Of a DNA stretch of 64,000 bases, positions 53,738-63,997 are shown in pieces. Origin of the DNA: Sporanaerobium hydrogeniformans (GTDB lineage: Bacteria > Bacillota > Clostridia > Lachnospirales > Cellulosilyticaceae). How positions within the stretch are numbered: position 1 is the first letter of the stretch; every line of letters starts with the position of its first letter. The notes under the pieces were generated by a model. The model had not been told where the DNA came from, did not search any database, and saw nothing but the letters and a program-made list of their open reading frames with translations. The stretch spans positions 33,686 to 97,685 of the forward strand of contig NZ_PEDL01000014.1 of assembly GCF_002735925.1 (NCBI RefSeq), written 5' to 3'. Made by a program: the position numbers and the translations under genes.

Positions 53738-55297
53738 ATGGCAGATTTAAAAGAAATTTTAAAACAGGAGATTCCTGAATTTAGAGCATTAGCTCATCAA
53801 TTTGTAAATAAAGAAATAGCCAAAGTGGAATTTAAAGGGCAGTCTGGAGGTATGGGGGTATATGCAGAGCGGGATGGACAGCATATGATGATTCGTCTCA
53901 AGATGACATCAGGAACAGTTACCTTAGAGCAGCTTCAAAATGTCTTAAGCTTAGCAAAGAAATATAAGTGTGAAAAAGTGCACTTAACCACTAGAGAAGC
54001 TATCCAGCTTCATGGACTTTCAGCAGATGATGTGTGTGATATTATGGAAGAAGCATTAGAAAGTGCTATTTATACAAGAGGAGGAGGAGGAAACTTCCCT
54101 CGTAATGTAGCCCTCTCACCTTTATCTGGTGTAGAAAAGGGTGAGGCATTTGATGTAACTCCTTACGCACTTATTGTTAATAAATATTTTATGGAACGTA
54201 TGATTACCTATAAACTTCCACGTAAATTTAAAGTAGCCTTTTCAAATAGTGATAAAGATCATGCATGTAGTACAGCTACAGATCAAGGCTTCATGGCGAC
54301 TATTAAAGACGGCAAACCTTATTTTAGAGTTTATTTAGCTGGAGGCTTAGGTAAAGACCCAGCTAAAGGTATTCTTTTAGATGAATATATAGAGCCTACG
54401 GATGTTCTCTATCATGTAGAAGGTATGCTTAACTTGTTTATGGCAGAAGGGGATTATGAAAATAAAGCTAAAGCACGTACACGTTATATCCCTAGGAGGA
54501 TGGGTGAAGAAGCCTTTCTAGCCTGTTATAAAGAACATGTAGAGCAAGTTAAAAAAGAAAAAGACTTACATTTGCCTATTGAGCTAACCCATCCAGCCCT
54601 ACTTACTAAAAAAGGTATTACTTTAGATTTAGAAGACAATCGTTTGATTGCTCAAAAGCAAGAAGGGCTTTATACAGTAGTGATTCACCCACAAAATGGT
54701 CAGCTTTCTACTAAAATGTTAGAGGAACTTATAGAGCATCTTAGTAAGTACGAGGATTTACAGCTTCGTCTAACTATGAATGAGAGTCTATATGTTCAAA
54801 ATCTAACAGGACCAGAGGCAGAAGGGTTATTAAAGTTAATAGAGGGAATAGGGCAAGTAACGGATTTAGAGAGAAGTGTGAGTTGTATCGGTGTACCTGT
54901 TTGCCAAATGGGGATTGCACAAAGTCAAAAGCTTCTTAGTGAAATTCTAACTTATTTTAAGGACAGAGGAATGGCTTCCAAGTGGCTTCCAAGTTTACAT
55001 GTTTCAGGATGTATCAATTCTTGTGGTAGGCATCAAGTAAGCAATATAGGCTTTGTAGGAAAGAAAAAGAAGGTAGGAGAGACAATAGAAGAAGTATTCG
55101 AGATTTTTGTAGGAGGTAGATTGGGGAAAGAAATAACAGTCCTTGGTGAAAATTATGGTGATTTATGTGCAAAAGAAATCCCTGAGTTTTTATATGAATT
55201 AGCCGAGTTATTAGAACAAAGACAATTGAAGTTTTTAGACTATTTACAGGATAATGAGAATGAATTCAAGATGCTTCTAAGCAAATATCTTGTTTAA
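53738..55297 (+). CDS. Siroheme nitrite/sulfite reductase-family protein
   Basis: A 519-aa reductase with the duplicated ferredoxin-like and 4Fe-4S/siroheme layout. The first half has the KVHLTTREAIQLHG siroheme-binding segment near 75 and TRGGGGNFPRNVALSPLSG near 108. The C-terminal cluster Cys residues are in SCIGVPVCQMG (C-x5-C, about 390) and SGCINSCGRHQ (C-x3-C, about 432). I chose ATG 53738 (MADLKEIL) because AGAGGAGA lies just upstream. It reduces sulfite or nitrite by six electrons. No partner reductase or siroheme gene is nearby, so the electron donor is unclear. Confidence 0.9.
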   Translation: MADLKEILKQEIPEFRALAHQFVNKEIAKVEFKGQSGGMGVYAERDGQHMMIRLKMTSGTVTLEQLQNVLSLAKKYKCEKVHLTTREAIQLHGLSADDVCDIMEEALESAIYTRGGGGNFPRNVALSPLSGVEKGEAFDVTPYALIVNKYFMERMITYKLPRKFKVAFSNSDKDHACSTATDQGFMATIKDGKPYFRVYLAGGLGKDPAKGILLDEYIEPTDVLYHVEGMLNLFMAEGDYENKAKARTRYIPRRMGEEAFLACYKEHVEQVKKEKDLHLPIELTHPALLTKKGITLDLEDNRLIAQKQEGLYTVVIHPQNGQLSTKMLEELIEHLSKYEDLQLRLTMNESLYVQNLTGPEAEGLLKLIEGIGQVTDLERSVSCIGVPVCQMGIAQSQKLLSEILTYFKDRGMASKWLPSLHVSGCINSCGRHQVSNIGFVGKKKKVGETIEEVFEIFVGGRLGKEITVLGENYGDLCAKEIPEFLYELAELLEQRQLKFLDYLQDNENEFKMLLSKYLV

Positions 55298-55390
55298 TAT
55301 TACATTTTTCGTCAAATAAACAGTAATTTTGAGCATAACTCTAGTCATTTTGAGAAAAACGTGATAAACTATTCTAATAATTTTAAAGAC

Positions 55391-55423
55391 TATAGCATCC
55401 TTAATTATTATGAGGATGCTATA
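55391..55423 (+). terminator. Hairpin downstream of the siroheme reductase gene
   Basis: Perfect 11-bp stem TATAGCATCCT (55391-55401) with AGGATGCTATA (55413-55423). The tract after it is only AATGTTT, so termination may be weak. Confidence 0.5.
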
Positions 55424-55488
55424 AATGTTTATACAAATTTAAAGTATCTAGTAAAAACATAATAAGAGGATAAGGAGAAAATAGGTAT

Positions 55489-57652
55489 ATGAATAGGGTA
55501 GGTAGCGAGGAATTGCAAAGAAAAAAAAAAGGCTCCTTTAAGCGAGCGTTTGCAAAATATGAAATTAGCAAGGCACATTGAACTTGTTGTATCACTTATT
55601 TTAGTGGTTACCTTTTTTGTGCTGATGGTGATTATTGCTGTTCGAGTAGGTTTTGGTATGAAAAAGTCAATACATTCAGAATTTAAAATGATATCCCAAG
55701 CTAATGCTATAAAAGTACAAGGCATATTTGATGCAGCAGATTCTGTAGCGAAAGATATTTTGAATCTTATTGAAAAAGAGCATAAAACAAGTTTAAATAG
55801 AGGGGCAAAGGATAAGGATGCAACTTATTTGAGTAAAGCAGTTAATAAACCTCTTACCGTAAATAATTTTGAGATAGAAAAATATATCATTGATACTTTA
55901 GGCGCCATTATTAGAAATAATGAAAATATTGTAGGAGGTGGTATTGCCTTTGAGCCTTATGCCTACGATGCCAATGTAGAGGACTATTCTCTTTATATAG
56001 ATAGAGAGCATTTAGAGGTACCTACTATCTTGGGGAATTATGCGGAGTACTCTGCAGCAGTTTATTATGCAGAAGTAAAAGAAAAGCAGCAACCTATATT
56101 TACAGAGCCCTACGATTTTAATGGTGTAAGGATGATATCAGCAGCCTACCCGATTATATATGATAATGTATTTCAAGGCGTAGTTGTAGCAGACATTGCA
56201 CTTACCAATTTTACTCAACTAGATGTGAAAGATGAAGCTTATCCAAGTATGCACTGCACTATTTTAGATGATAGTGGACTTATCATTTTTGATACAGAAA
56301 AAGTACAGGATATAGGGCATAATTTAAAAGAATTTCTTAAAGACACTAAAGGGTATGAAAATATTACAGAGCATTTCCAAGAAGGTTCATCTTTTATTGA
56401 AGAAACACATGATACGGATGGTAAAAGATATGTGCGTTTTTATGAGCCAATTCGTGCAGGGTCTGAAATATGGTGGTCACAGACCGCATTATCTGAAAAG
56501 GATATGAATAAAGAGGTTAAAATTATCTTGATTTGGATGATAGTAGAAGGTATTTTATCTTTACTAATTGCCCTATTTTTAATAAATAAAACAGTAAGTA
56601 AATTACTACAACCTATGGATAATATTGTAGGGGCAGCTAATCAGCTAGCTAAGGGAGATTTTGATATAAGACTTAACGATACTTCAGAGAATGAAATAGG
56701 TCAGATGTCAAAGGCCTTTTTAGTTACAGTACATACTATAAAGGATATTATTGAGGATTTAACTTATCTCCTAGAAGAGATGGCAAAGGGGAATTTTGAT
56801 ATACGTTCTCGTAATGCAGAGGGTTATGTAGGTGGTTATGAACCTATTTATAGGGCTTTAAATGATATTGTAAATCAGTTAAGTAGTACTTTATATGAAA
56901 TCAATGAGTCTTCCAAGCAAGTTTCTATGGCGTCTATGCAAATGGCAGAGAGTGCCAATTCACTTGCTGAAGGTGCCACAGAGCAAGCAGGAGCTATTGA
57001 AGAATTACTGGCTACTATTGAAAATATAACAGATACAGTAGAAGCAAATCTTATGTATTCTGAGCAAACTAGTGAAGGGATGAAGGAGTTAGGAGCTAAG
57101 GCGAAGGATAGCAGTGAACAGATGACTTTATTGACAAATGCAATGACTAAGATAAATGAGAGTTCAGAAGAGATAAGTACCATTATTACTGCTATTGAGA
57201 ACATAGCTACTCAAACTAATCTTTTATCACTTAATGCAGCTATAGAAGCAGCTAGGGCAGGAGAAGCAGGAAGAGGTTTTTCTGTAGTAGCAGAAGAAAT
57301 TCGTAAACTGGCTAATCAAAGTGCGGAAGCAGTGAATACAACCAGAACCTTGATTGAGAATTCTTTAAAGGAAGTACAAAGCGGTAGCCTGATCACAAAG
57401 AAGACAGAGGGAGTTATGGGAGAGGTAATGTTAGGGATTCAAGGTGCTGTAGGACTTGCAGAAGAAACACAAAGATTATCTAAAAATCAAGCTGCAGCTA
57501 TGCAAGAGATAAAAGGCGGTATTGAACAAATTTCAGGAGTCGTTCAAGGCAATTCTGCTACAGCTCAAGAAAGTTCAGCTACAAGTGAAGAGTTATCTGC
57601 GCAAGCACAAGCACTTGCTGAGTTAGTGGATAAATTCCAACTAAGAGGATAA
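55489..57652 (+). CDS. Methyl-accepting chemotaxis protein with Cache sensor domain (N terminus offset by a homopolymer frameshift)
   Basis: The main frame runs 55550-57652 (700 aa from a TTG). A better start is ATG 55489 with AAGGAG; it reaches the main frame if the A10 run 55521-55530 is A9, giving [20 protein letters not shown] and then [14 protein letters not shown], about 720 aa. Layout: membrane span about 30-50, extracellular double-Cache domain to about 345, second span ([18 protein letters not shown]), HAMP and a HAMP-like repeat, then the MCP signalling domain with its hairpin tip [12 protein letters not shown] region and [20 protein letters not shown]. The ligand is unknown. With no frameshift the TTG start would still give a complete receptor. 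Confidence 0.88.
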
Positions 57653-57711
57653 AAGATTTAGAGGGAAAAGTGGTTGTAATTAACAAACTATTATGATAAT
57701 ATTTTATTAAG

Positions 57712-57726
57712 TGATAATAATTATCC
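57712..57726. promoter_or_regulatory. PerR/Fur-type box upstream of rubrerythrin
   Basis: TGATAATAATTATCC contains the perfect dyad GATAAT-A-ATTATC (57713-57725), matching the 7-1-7 style of PerR/Fur operators. It ends 30 bases before the GTG start. Confidence 0.65.
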
Positions 57727-57755
57727 TTAAATACTTAATAAAAGGAGTGGTTTGT

Positions 57756-58292
57756 GTGGAATTAAAAGGAACAAATACAGAAAGAAATTTAATGGAGGCC
57801 TTTGCGGGTGAATCTCAAGCTAGAAACAAGTATACATACTTTGCGTCTAAGGCTAAAAAAGAAGGCTACACTCAAATCGCAGCTTTATTTGAGCAAACAG
57901 CAAATAATGAAAAGGAACATGCGAAGATTTGGTATAAACTCCTTCATGATGGTATAGGAAATACAATGGAGAATCTTAAAGCAGCAGCGGCAGGGGAAAA
58001 TGATGAATGGACTAATATGTATGCACGCTTTGCTAAAGAAGCAAGAGAAGAAGGCTTTGAGGATATTGCCATTTTATTTGAAGAGGTAGCTAAGATTGAA
58101 AAAGAACACGAAGAACGTTATCTCAAGCTTTTAAAGAATATTGAAGAGAGTCAAGTTTTTGAGAAAGAAGAAGTAGTAGAGTGGATTTGTAGTAATTGTG
58201 GTCATATTCATAAAGGTAAAAAAGCACCTGAAGTTTGCCCAGTATGTGCCCATCCACAAGCTTACTTTGAAGTAAGAGCAACTAATTATTAA
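57756..58292 (+). CDS. rbr: Rubrerythrin
   Basis: A 178-aa peroxide-scavenging protein. The four-helix di-iron domain (about 1-135) contains [21 protein letters not shown] and [11 protein letters not shown]. The C-terminal rubredoxin domain has [10 protein letters not shown] and [11 protein letters not shown], both CxxC. GTG 57756 is chosen (AAAGGAG, 8-base spacing); an upstream ATG at 57711 would lie in the operator. It reduces hydrogen peroxide with electrons from rubredoxin-type donors. A PerR-like box upstream fits peroxide control. Confidence 0.96.
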   Translation: MELKGTNTERNLMEAFAGESQARNKYTYFASKAKKEGYTQIAALFEQTANNEKEHAKIWYKLLHDGIGNTMENLKAAAAGENDEWTNMYARFAKEAREEGFEDIAILFEEVAKIEKEHEERYLKLLKNIEESQVFEKEEVVEWICSNCGHIHKGKKAPEVCPVCAHPQAYFEVRATNY

Positions 58293-58308
58293 ATATTACT
58301 TATAAAAT

Positions 58309-58364
58309 AAGCCTCTATACCTAGAAACATCAAATCCCCCCTTGATGTAAAAGTATAGAGGCTT
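58309..58364 (+). terminator. Terminator after rubrerythrin
   Basis: Stem AAGCCTCTATAC (58309-58320) with GTATAGAGGCTT (58353-58364) plus an inner ACATCAA/TTGATGT hairpin (58327-58333, 58342-58348). Confidence 0.8.
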
Positions 58365-58409
58365 GTATTTTGGGGAAAATAAAGTAGACAAGCTTTAAAG
58401 GAGGCCATA

Positions 58410-58553
58410 ATGAAAAAAGACAATAAACGTGAAGCAGAACTACAAAGTCGTATGGGGCATATGGAAGATGCTAAAAATGCCGGAAATGGGTTTAAAAGTA
58501 CTATGAGTTCAGGGACGATGGGTGCAGGAGATGCACTTCGCCATAAGAAGTAG
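58410..58553 (+). CDS. Small unrecognised protein, 47 aa
   Basis: The frame begins at ATG 58410 with an excellent ribosome site (AAAGGAGG, 5 bases upstream) and encodes MKKDNKREAELQSRMGHMED, then a Gly/Ser-rich tail ending GAGDALRHKK. It is bracketed by a terminator on each side, so it is an independent unit. There is no membrane span and no Cys. The composition recalls small basic spore or nucleic-acid-associated proteins, but I cannot name a family. Confidence 0.65.
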   Translation: MKKDNKREAELQSRMGHMEDAKNAGNGFKSTMSSGTMGAGDALRHKK

Positions 58554-58585
58554 TTTAAGAGGATAATAAAAGTAGGTAAATACAA

Positions 58586-58634
58586 AAATGATAAAGAGGC
58601 CGTATAGCATATCTATACTGCCTCTTTATCATTT
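58586..58634. terminator. Bidirectional terminator between the 47-aa gene and the gal operon
   Basis: Long stem, AAATGATAAAGAGGC (58586-58600) with its complement at 58620-58634, continued by GTATAG/CTATAC; A and T runs on either side. Confidence 0.9.
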
Positions 58635-58643
58635 ATCTGAGAG

Positions 58644-60116
58644 TTATAACGTTTCTATAAAATGCTTAAAGTGAATAAGCCCAACTTCAGTGAGCTTAAA
58701 GACACCTGCATCTTCTAGGACCCGACTAAACTTAGCACCAAGAGCATTTTGCATAAAAAGGTCTAAGTCTTCATTTGAAGAATAGGTCTTTTTAAGTTCC
58801 TCTACCCAAGTAAGATGATGATCAGCCACTGTTACTGCTTCACCTTTTAATTCGTTTTTAATCACTTCAAGCTCTTCTAGAAGTCTACCTGGCAATATGG
58901 CAAGTCCCATCACTTCTATAAGGCCGATATTTTCCTTTTTGATATGTTGCACATCGCTATGTGGGTGGAAGATGCCAAGAGGGTGTTCTGGGCTGGTACG
59001 GTTATTGCGAAGGACGACCTTCATGACATAATTGCCATCGCACTGTTCGGCAATAGGGGTAATCGTATTATGTCGTACGTCCTCAGTATGAGATAAAATA
59101 TCCGCTTCTTCATCAGAGTAATACATCCACTTTTGGTAAATAGCATCTGTTGCTTCAGCGACAGCCTCTAAATGGGGGCTACTTAATTCAATGGTAGAAA
59201 GTGGCCAATTTAGAACCTTACAAGTTACATCTGGGAAGCCTTTCATTTGAAATTCCCATAAGGTGGTTGCATGGTGAATAGGGAATTTGTAACACCCACC
59301 TTGATAATGTTCATGGGCGAGTATAGAACCACCTACGATAGGTAAATCTGCATTAGAACCGATGAAGTAGTGAGGAAATTGTTTAACGAAACCTAAAAGA
59401 TTATAGAAACTATCCTTGCTAAGTTTCATAGGTTCATGTGTTTCAGAAAGTAGGATGCAGTGTTCATTGTAGTAAAGATAAGGTGAATACTGAAGTCTCC
59501 AATTACGCTTATTAATAGTAAGTCCTATAGTACGATGATTGGCTCTATCAGGTAGCTTAATTGTTCCTGCATATCCTTCATTTTCAATGCATAAGAGACA
59601 AGAGGGATATTTATTAGGTGGTGCTGTTTTAAGTCTAGCGATTTCTTTAGGGTCTTTTTCTGGTTTAGAGAGGTTAATAGTAATGTCAATAGCACCATAG
59701 GGAGAATTGGCTTTAAAAAATACATTTTTAGCAATACGACTCATTTTAATGTAATTAGCAGCTTGGCTCAGCTTATAAAAATAATTTGTAGCAGCTTGAG
59801 GTGACTTTTCGTACGCTTTAAAGAATTTCTCCTCTATAAGAGAAGGAAGTGGTAAAAAAGTGTCCATGAGAGTACTCGTAAAAATGTCCTTGGCATAAAG
59901 ACTATCTTCGATAAGGCCTTTTTGGACAGCTAGAGTTGCTAAATGCTCTAAGGTTTCATAAAGATCACCAGAAGCAAGTTCTGTTTCTTCGTATTCTTCT
60001 TCATTAAATAGAGCTAGAAGACGATTACGAACATAAATTGTATCACGTGGAGTAATAAGCTCATTTTGGATAGAGAGTGCAATGAGCTTATTGATATGTG
60101 CAAATAAATGGGTCAT
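58644..60116 (-). CDS. galT: Galactose-1-phosphate uridylyltransferase (class II GalT)
   Basis: A 490-aa enzyme of the long Firmicute-type GalT, which exchanges UMP between UDP-glucose and galactose-1-phosphate. Seen motifs are PNKYPSCLLCIENEGYAG near 195, NEHCILLSETHEPMKL near 245, VGGSILAHEHYQGG near 290 and HPLGIFHPHSDVQHIKKENI near 395. I chose ATG 60116 (MTHLFAHI), preceded by AAGGAGG and one base after the galE stop; the frame is open 19 codons earlier inside galE. Last gene of galK-galE-galT. Confidence 0.95.
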   Translation of the reverse strand: MTHLFAHINKLIALSIQNELITPRDTIYVRNRLLALFNEEEYEETELASGDLYETLEHLATLAVQKGLIEDSLYAKDIFTSTLMDTFLPLPSLIEEKFFKAYEKSPQAATNYFYKLSQAANYIKMSRIAKNVFFKANSPYGAIDITINLSKPEKDPKEIARLKTAPPNKYPSCLLCIENEGYAGTIKLPDRANHRTIGLTINKRNWRLQYSPYLYYNEHCILLSETHEPMKLSKDSFYNLLGFVKQFPHYFIGSNADLPIVGGSILAHEHYQGGCYKFPIHHATTLWEFQMKGFPDVTCKVLNWPLSTIELSSPHLEAVAEATDAIYQKWMYYSDEEADILSHTEDVRHNTITPIAEQCDGNYVMKVVLRNNRTSPEHPLGIFHPHSDVQHIKKENIGLIEVMGLAILPGRLLEELEVIKNELKGEAVTVADHHLTWVEELKKTYSSNEDLDLFMQNALGAKFSRVLEDAGVFKLTEVGLIHFKHFIETL

Positions 60117-60117
60117 G

Positions 60118-61110
60118 TTAATCCTCCTTATAACCTCTAGGGTGAGTTCTATGCCATTTCCAAGCAGAGGCAATCATTTCTTTAATATCTGTGCGTTTAG
60201 GGGTCCAACCTAATATTTTTTTAGCCTTTTCAGAAGAAGCAATTAACAGGGCGGGATCGCCTGAGCGTCTAGGACCTACAACAAGAGGAATAGGGTGACC
60301 GGTTACTTCTCTTGCAGCCTCGATCATTTCAAGTACAGAATAGCCACTATTGCTACCGAGATTGAAGATATCACTTTCCCCACCCTTCATCAGATAATCA
60401 AGGGCTAAAATATGAGCATCTACAAGGTCTGTAACATGGATATAATCTCTTATACATGTGCCATCTGAGGTTTCATAGTCTTGACCAAAAACAGTGATGT
60501 GCTCTCTTTGACCAAGAGGTACCTGAAGGATAAGAGGAATGAGGTGGGTTTCAGTAGTATGAGCTTCACCAATCATTCCGCTTTCATCAGCACCAGCTAC
60601 GTTAAAGTAACGTAGGCAAACATAGTGAAGATCATGAGCCTGATGAGTCCATTTAAGCATTTTTTCGATAGCCAATTTGGTTTCGCCATAAGTGTTGGTA
60701 GGGCAAGTAAGAGTTTCTTCACTGATAGGCATGGTCTTAACATCTCCATAAGTAGCAGCTGTAGAAGAGAAGACAATATATTTTACGCCATTTTCTATAA
60801 GAACTTCTAATAAGGTTTCTGCTCCACCTACATTGTTGTTGTAGTATTTAAGAGGCTTAGTCATGGATTCACCCACTAAAGAGTTTGCTGCAAAGTGAAT
60901 AACGCCATCTATTTGTTCTTTTTTAAATACTTCGTTAAGTGCCTCTTTATTGCGAATGTCTACTTGGTAAAAGGGAACATCTTTTGGCACACTTTCTATG
61001 TGCCCTGTCTCTAAATTGTCTATGATAACGACTTCCATTTGATTTTCTAAAAGTTGCTTTACAGCGTGGGATCCAATGTATCCTGCACCACCTACTACAA
61101 GTATTTTCAT
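60118..61110 (-). CDS. galE: UDP-glucose 4-epimerase
   Basis: A 330-aa NAD-dependent epimerase of the extended SDR type. The cofactor motif is GGAGYIGSHAVKQLL at the N terminus, the SSTAATYGD segment near 118, and YGETKLAIEKM gives YxxxK near 145. It interconverts UDP-galactose and UDP-glucose. ATG 61110 follows AAGGAGG, and galT starts one base after its stop. Middle gene of the Leloir operon. Confidence 0.97.
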   Translation of the reverse strand: MKILVVGGAGYIGSHAVKQLLENQMEVVIIDNLETGHIESVPKDVPFYQVDIRNKEALNEVFKKEQIDGVIHFAANSLVGESMTKPLKYYNNNVGGAETLLEVLIENGVKYIVFSSTAATYGDVKTMPISEETLTCPTNTYGETKLAIEKMLKWTHQAHDLHYVCLRYFNVAGADESGMIGEAHTTETHLIPLILQVPLGQREHITVFGQDYETSDGTCIRDYIHVTDLVDAHILALDYLMKGGESDIFNLGSNSGYSVLEMIEAAREVTGHPIPLVVGPRRSGDPALLIASSEKAKKILGWTPKRTDIKEMIASAWKWHRTHPRGYKED

Positions 61111-61125
61111 ATTAAAAAACCTCCT

Positions 61126-62298
61126 TTATGATTGGATAAGTTGAATAGGACCATTTCCGATAGAAGCAACGTAGAAGTCCGCAGCATATCCTATTTCTTC
61201 TTTATAGATAATAGATAGTTTACTAATGAAATCTTGAATCTTAGTATTTTCCACGATAGCCAAAGAGCACCCACCAAAGCCAGCACCCGTCATACGTGCA
61301 CCTAATACACCTTCTATGGTTCTAGCATTTTCTGCTAAAGTATCAAGCTCTTTGCCTGTTACTTTATAGTCTTCTTTAAGGGAGCGATGGGAATCGTTTA
61401 AAAGTTTTCCAAAGGTAATAAGATCTCCCTTTTCTAGAGCTTTTGTAGCTTTTATAACACGCATGTTTTCTGTTACCACATGACGAACACGTTTGAAAAG
61501 TAATGGATTGTTAAGTAGTGTTTCAGCTTCTTCTAATTGACTTTCACTTAAATCACATAAAGTATGGATAGGGAAAAATTTTTGAAGTATGGCTAAGGCA
61601 GTATCACATTCACTGCGGCGTTCGTTGTATTTGGAGTCAGCTAATTCACGACGTTTGTTAGTATTCATAATAAGGATGCTATAGCCCTTTAGTTTAAAGG
61701 GAATATAATTATATTCTTGAGTATTGCAATTAAGTAAAAGAGCAGAATCTGCTTTGCCAAGAGCAATAGCAAACTGGTCCATAATACCACTATTTACACC
61801 TATGTATTGATTTTCTACTTGTTTGCCCAAGAGAGCCGCTTCTACAGGAGAAAGTGATAGGTTATAAATGTCGGCACAGATCTTGCACATGAGCATCTCT
61901 AAAGAAGCAGAGGAAGAAAGACCAGCACCATTGGGAATGTTGCCGAAGACTAATAGGTTAAGACCTGTTTCAATAACATGCCCAGCTTCCTTTAAGTAGA
62001 GTAAAACGCCTTTGAGATAGTTACACCAGTTATGTTTGGCAGCATAACTTAAATCATCCAGTGAAAACTCTAAAATGCTAAGCTCTTTAAAGTTAGAGGA
62101 ATAGACTCTAAAAAGCTTGTCAGAGCGCTTACTAACAAGTCCATAAGTTCCCAAAGTAATGGCACAAGGGAAAACAAGGCCGCCATTATAATCAATATGC
62201 TCTCCTATAAGGTTGATACGGCCTGGAGCAAAAAAAGTAGCTTCTGAGGATGTGTTAAAAACAGTTTGAAACTCATTTTGTAAACAACTTAATTCCAT
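61126..62298 (-). CDS. galK: Galactokinase
   Basis: A 390-aa GHMP kinase. It shows the galactokinase signature GRINLIGEHIDYNGG (about 27-41), the ATP loop NGAGLSSSASLEM (about 127-139) and the C-terminal MTGAGFGGCS (about 342). It phosphorylates galactose at C1. ATG 62298 follows GGGAGG. First gene of the minus-strand gal operon, divergent from galR. Confidence 0.97.
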   Translation of the reverse strand: MELSCLQNEFQTVFNTSSEATFFAPGRINLIGEHIDYNGGLVFPCAITLGTYGLVSKRSDKLFRVYSSNFKELSILEFSLDDLSYAAKHNWCNYLKGVLLYLKEAGHVIETGLNLLVFGNIPNGAGLSSSASLEMLMCKICADIYNLSLSPVEAALLGKQVENQYIGVNSGIMDQFAIALGKADSALLLNCNTQEYNYIPFKLKGYSILIMNTNKRRELADSKYNERRSECDTALAILQKFFPIHTLCDLSESQLEEAETLLNNPLLFKRVRHVVTENMRVIKATKALEKGDLITFGKLLNDSHRSLKEDYKVTGKELDTLAENARTIEGVLGARMTGAGFGGCSLAIVENTKIQDFISKLSIIYKEEIGYAADFYVASIGNGPIQLIQS

Positions 62299-62331
62299 AA
62301 GAACCTCCCTATAATAACTAGATATACCCCT

Positions 62332-62359
62332 AGTATATAATACTAGTAAAAAAAATCAA
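62332..62359 (-). promoter_or_regulatory. Promoter of the gal operon
   Basis: On the minus strand TTGATT (62359-62354), 16-base spacer, TATACT (62337-62332). A TAGTAAAA half-site (62344-62351) lies in the spacer. Confidence 0.55.
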
Positions 62360-62470
62360 TATTTTTAGTAAAAAAGTAAAAGTTGATAATTTATTTTATT
62401 CCTAATATAATGATAGAAAAGAACGATTTTTAGGGAGTTAAATACAAAAAAGAGAAGTAAAACTTTTACT
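62344..62470. promoter_or_regulatory. GalR operators in the galK-galR gap
   Basis: A perfect dyad AGTAAAA-C-TTTTACT at 62456-62470 lies just before the galR start. The half-site TAGTAAAA recurs at 62344-62351 and 62366-62373, over the galK promoter. This layout fits repression of both divergent genes. Confidence 0.65.
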
Positions 62471-62472
62471 AA

Positions 62473-63486
<1,014 letters not shown>

Positions 63487-63491
63487 ATGAC

Positions 63492-63695
63492 TTGGAAAAT
63501 ATTTTTTTACTGTTAATAGCTATTTTGATTTATCTCTTGTATAGAAATGGTTTTCTTGATTCAAATAAAAAGAGTGTCTTGACGCTAGATAATGAAACGA
63601 AGCAAGGTAGCATTATCGTTAATCAAAAGGAAATATACTATCTTGTTATAAAATACTCTAATACGGATGCTAACTATGAGCTAAGTTGGAAGTAA
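63492..63695 (+). CDS. Possible small single-span membrane protein, 67 aa
   Basis: An open frame begins with TTG at 63492, five bases after the galR stop. It encodes one hydrophobic span (IFLLLIAILIYLLYRNGF) followed by a polar 45-residue tail (LTLDNETKQGSIIVNQ, then YSNTDANYELSWK). The ribosome site is weak (AGGG at a long spacing), so it would rely on coupling to galR. The clean span plus tail pattern argues for a real gene, but I do not recognise it. Confidence 0.45.
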   Translation: MENIFLLLIAILIYLLYRNGFLDSNKKSVLTLDNETKQGSIIVNQKEIYYLVIKYSNTDANYELSWK

Positions 63696-63804
63696 TATAT
63701 GACGAATACATACTTAGTTTTTAATTTGATAAATTTCAGTTTGTTGGGGTGTTTTACACATTAGACTACTAAAAGGAAAGAGATAGGGGGTGTTTTCAGG
63801 GACC

Positions 63805-63997
63805 GCAAGTAAGGGAGCTCTTCACCAGCTTCTCGGTCCTCGGATGGGTAAAATCTAAGTTCAGTCCAATAGGCTAACGGTCCTACCTATCACAAGAAAG
63901 GCACTTGTGATAACGTCCCTAAAAGCAGCCTATAGGACTTCTCTAAGATTTTACATCCATCCTGTGGAGGAAGCTTGCGAAGAGCTCCCTTACTTGC
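63805..63997. repeat. Long GC-rich imperfect inverted repeat at the window edge
   Basis: The ends GCAAGTAAGGGAGCTCTTC (63805-63823) and GAAGAGCTCCCTTACTTGC (63979-63997) pair perfectly. Further paired blocks follow inward: GGATGG..GTAAAATCT with AGATTTTAC..CCATCC, AGTCCAATAGGCT with AGCCTATAGGACT (one mismatch), and ATCACAAG with CTTGTGAT around a 7-base loop. The stretch 63696-63804 shows no gene. It could be a structured RNA or a miniature inverted-repeat element; the window ends 3 bases beyond it. Confidence 0.7.

Noticed and set aside
55490..55520. GGTAGGTAGCGAGG resembles the 3' part of a c-di-GMP-I (GEMM) riboswitch, which often precedes chemotaxis genes
   Set aside because: The rest of the aptamer (GGGCAAACC and GCAAAGCC blocks) is missing upstream, and the stretch lies inside the likely coding start.
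57711..57755. Upstream ATG for rubrerythrin
   Set aside because: It overlaps the PerR-like dyad, lacks a ribosome site and encodes a stretch of Ile residues foreign to the family.
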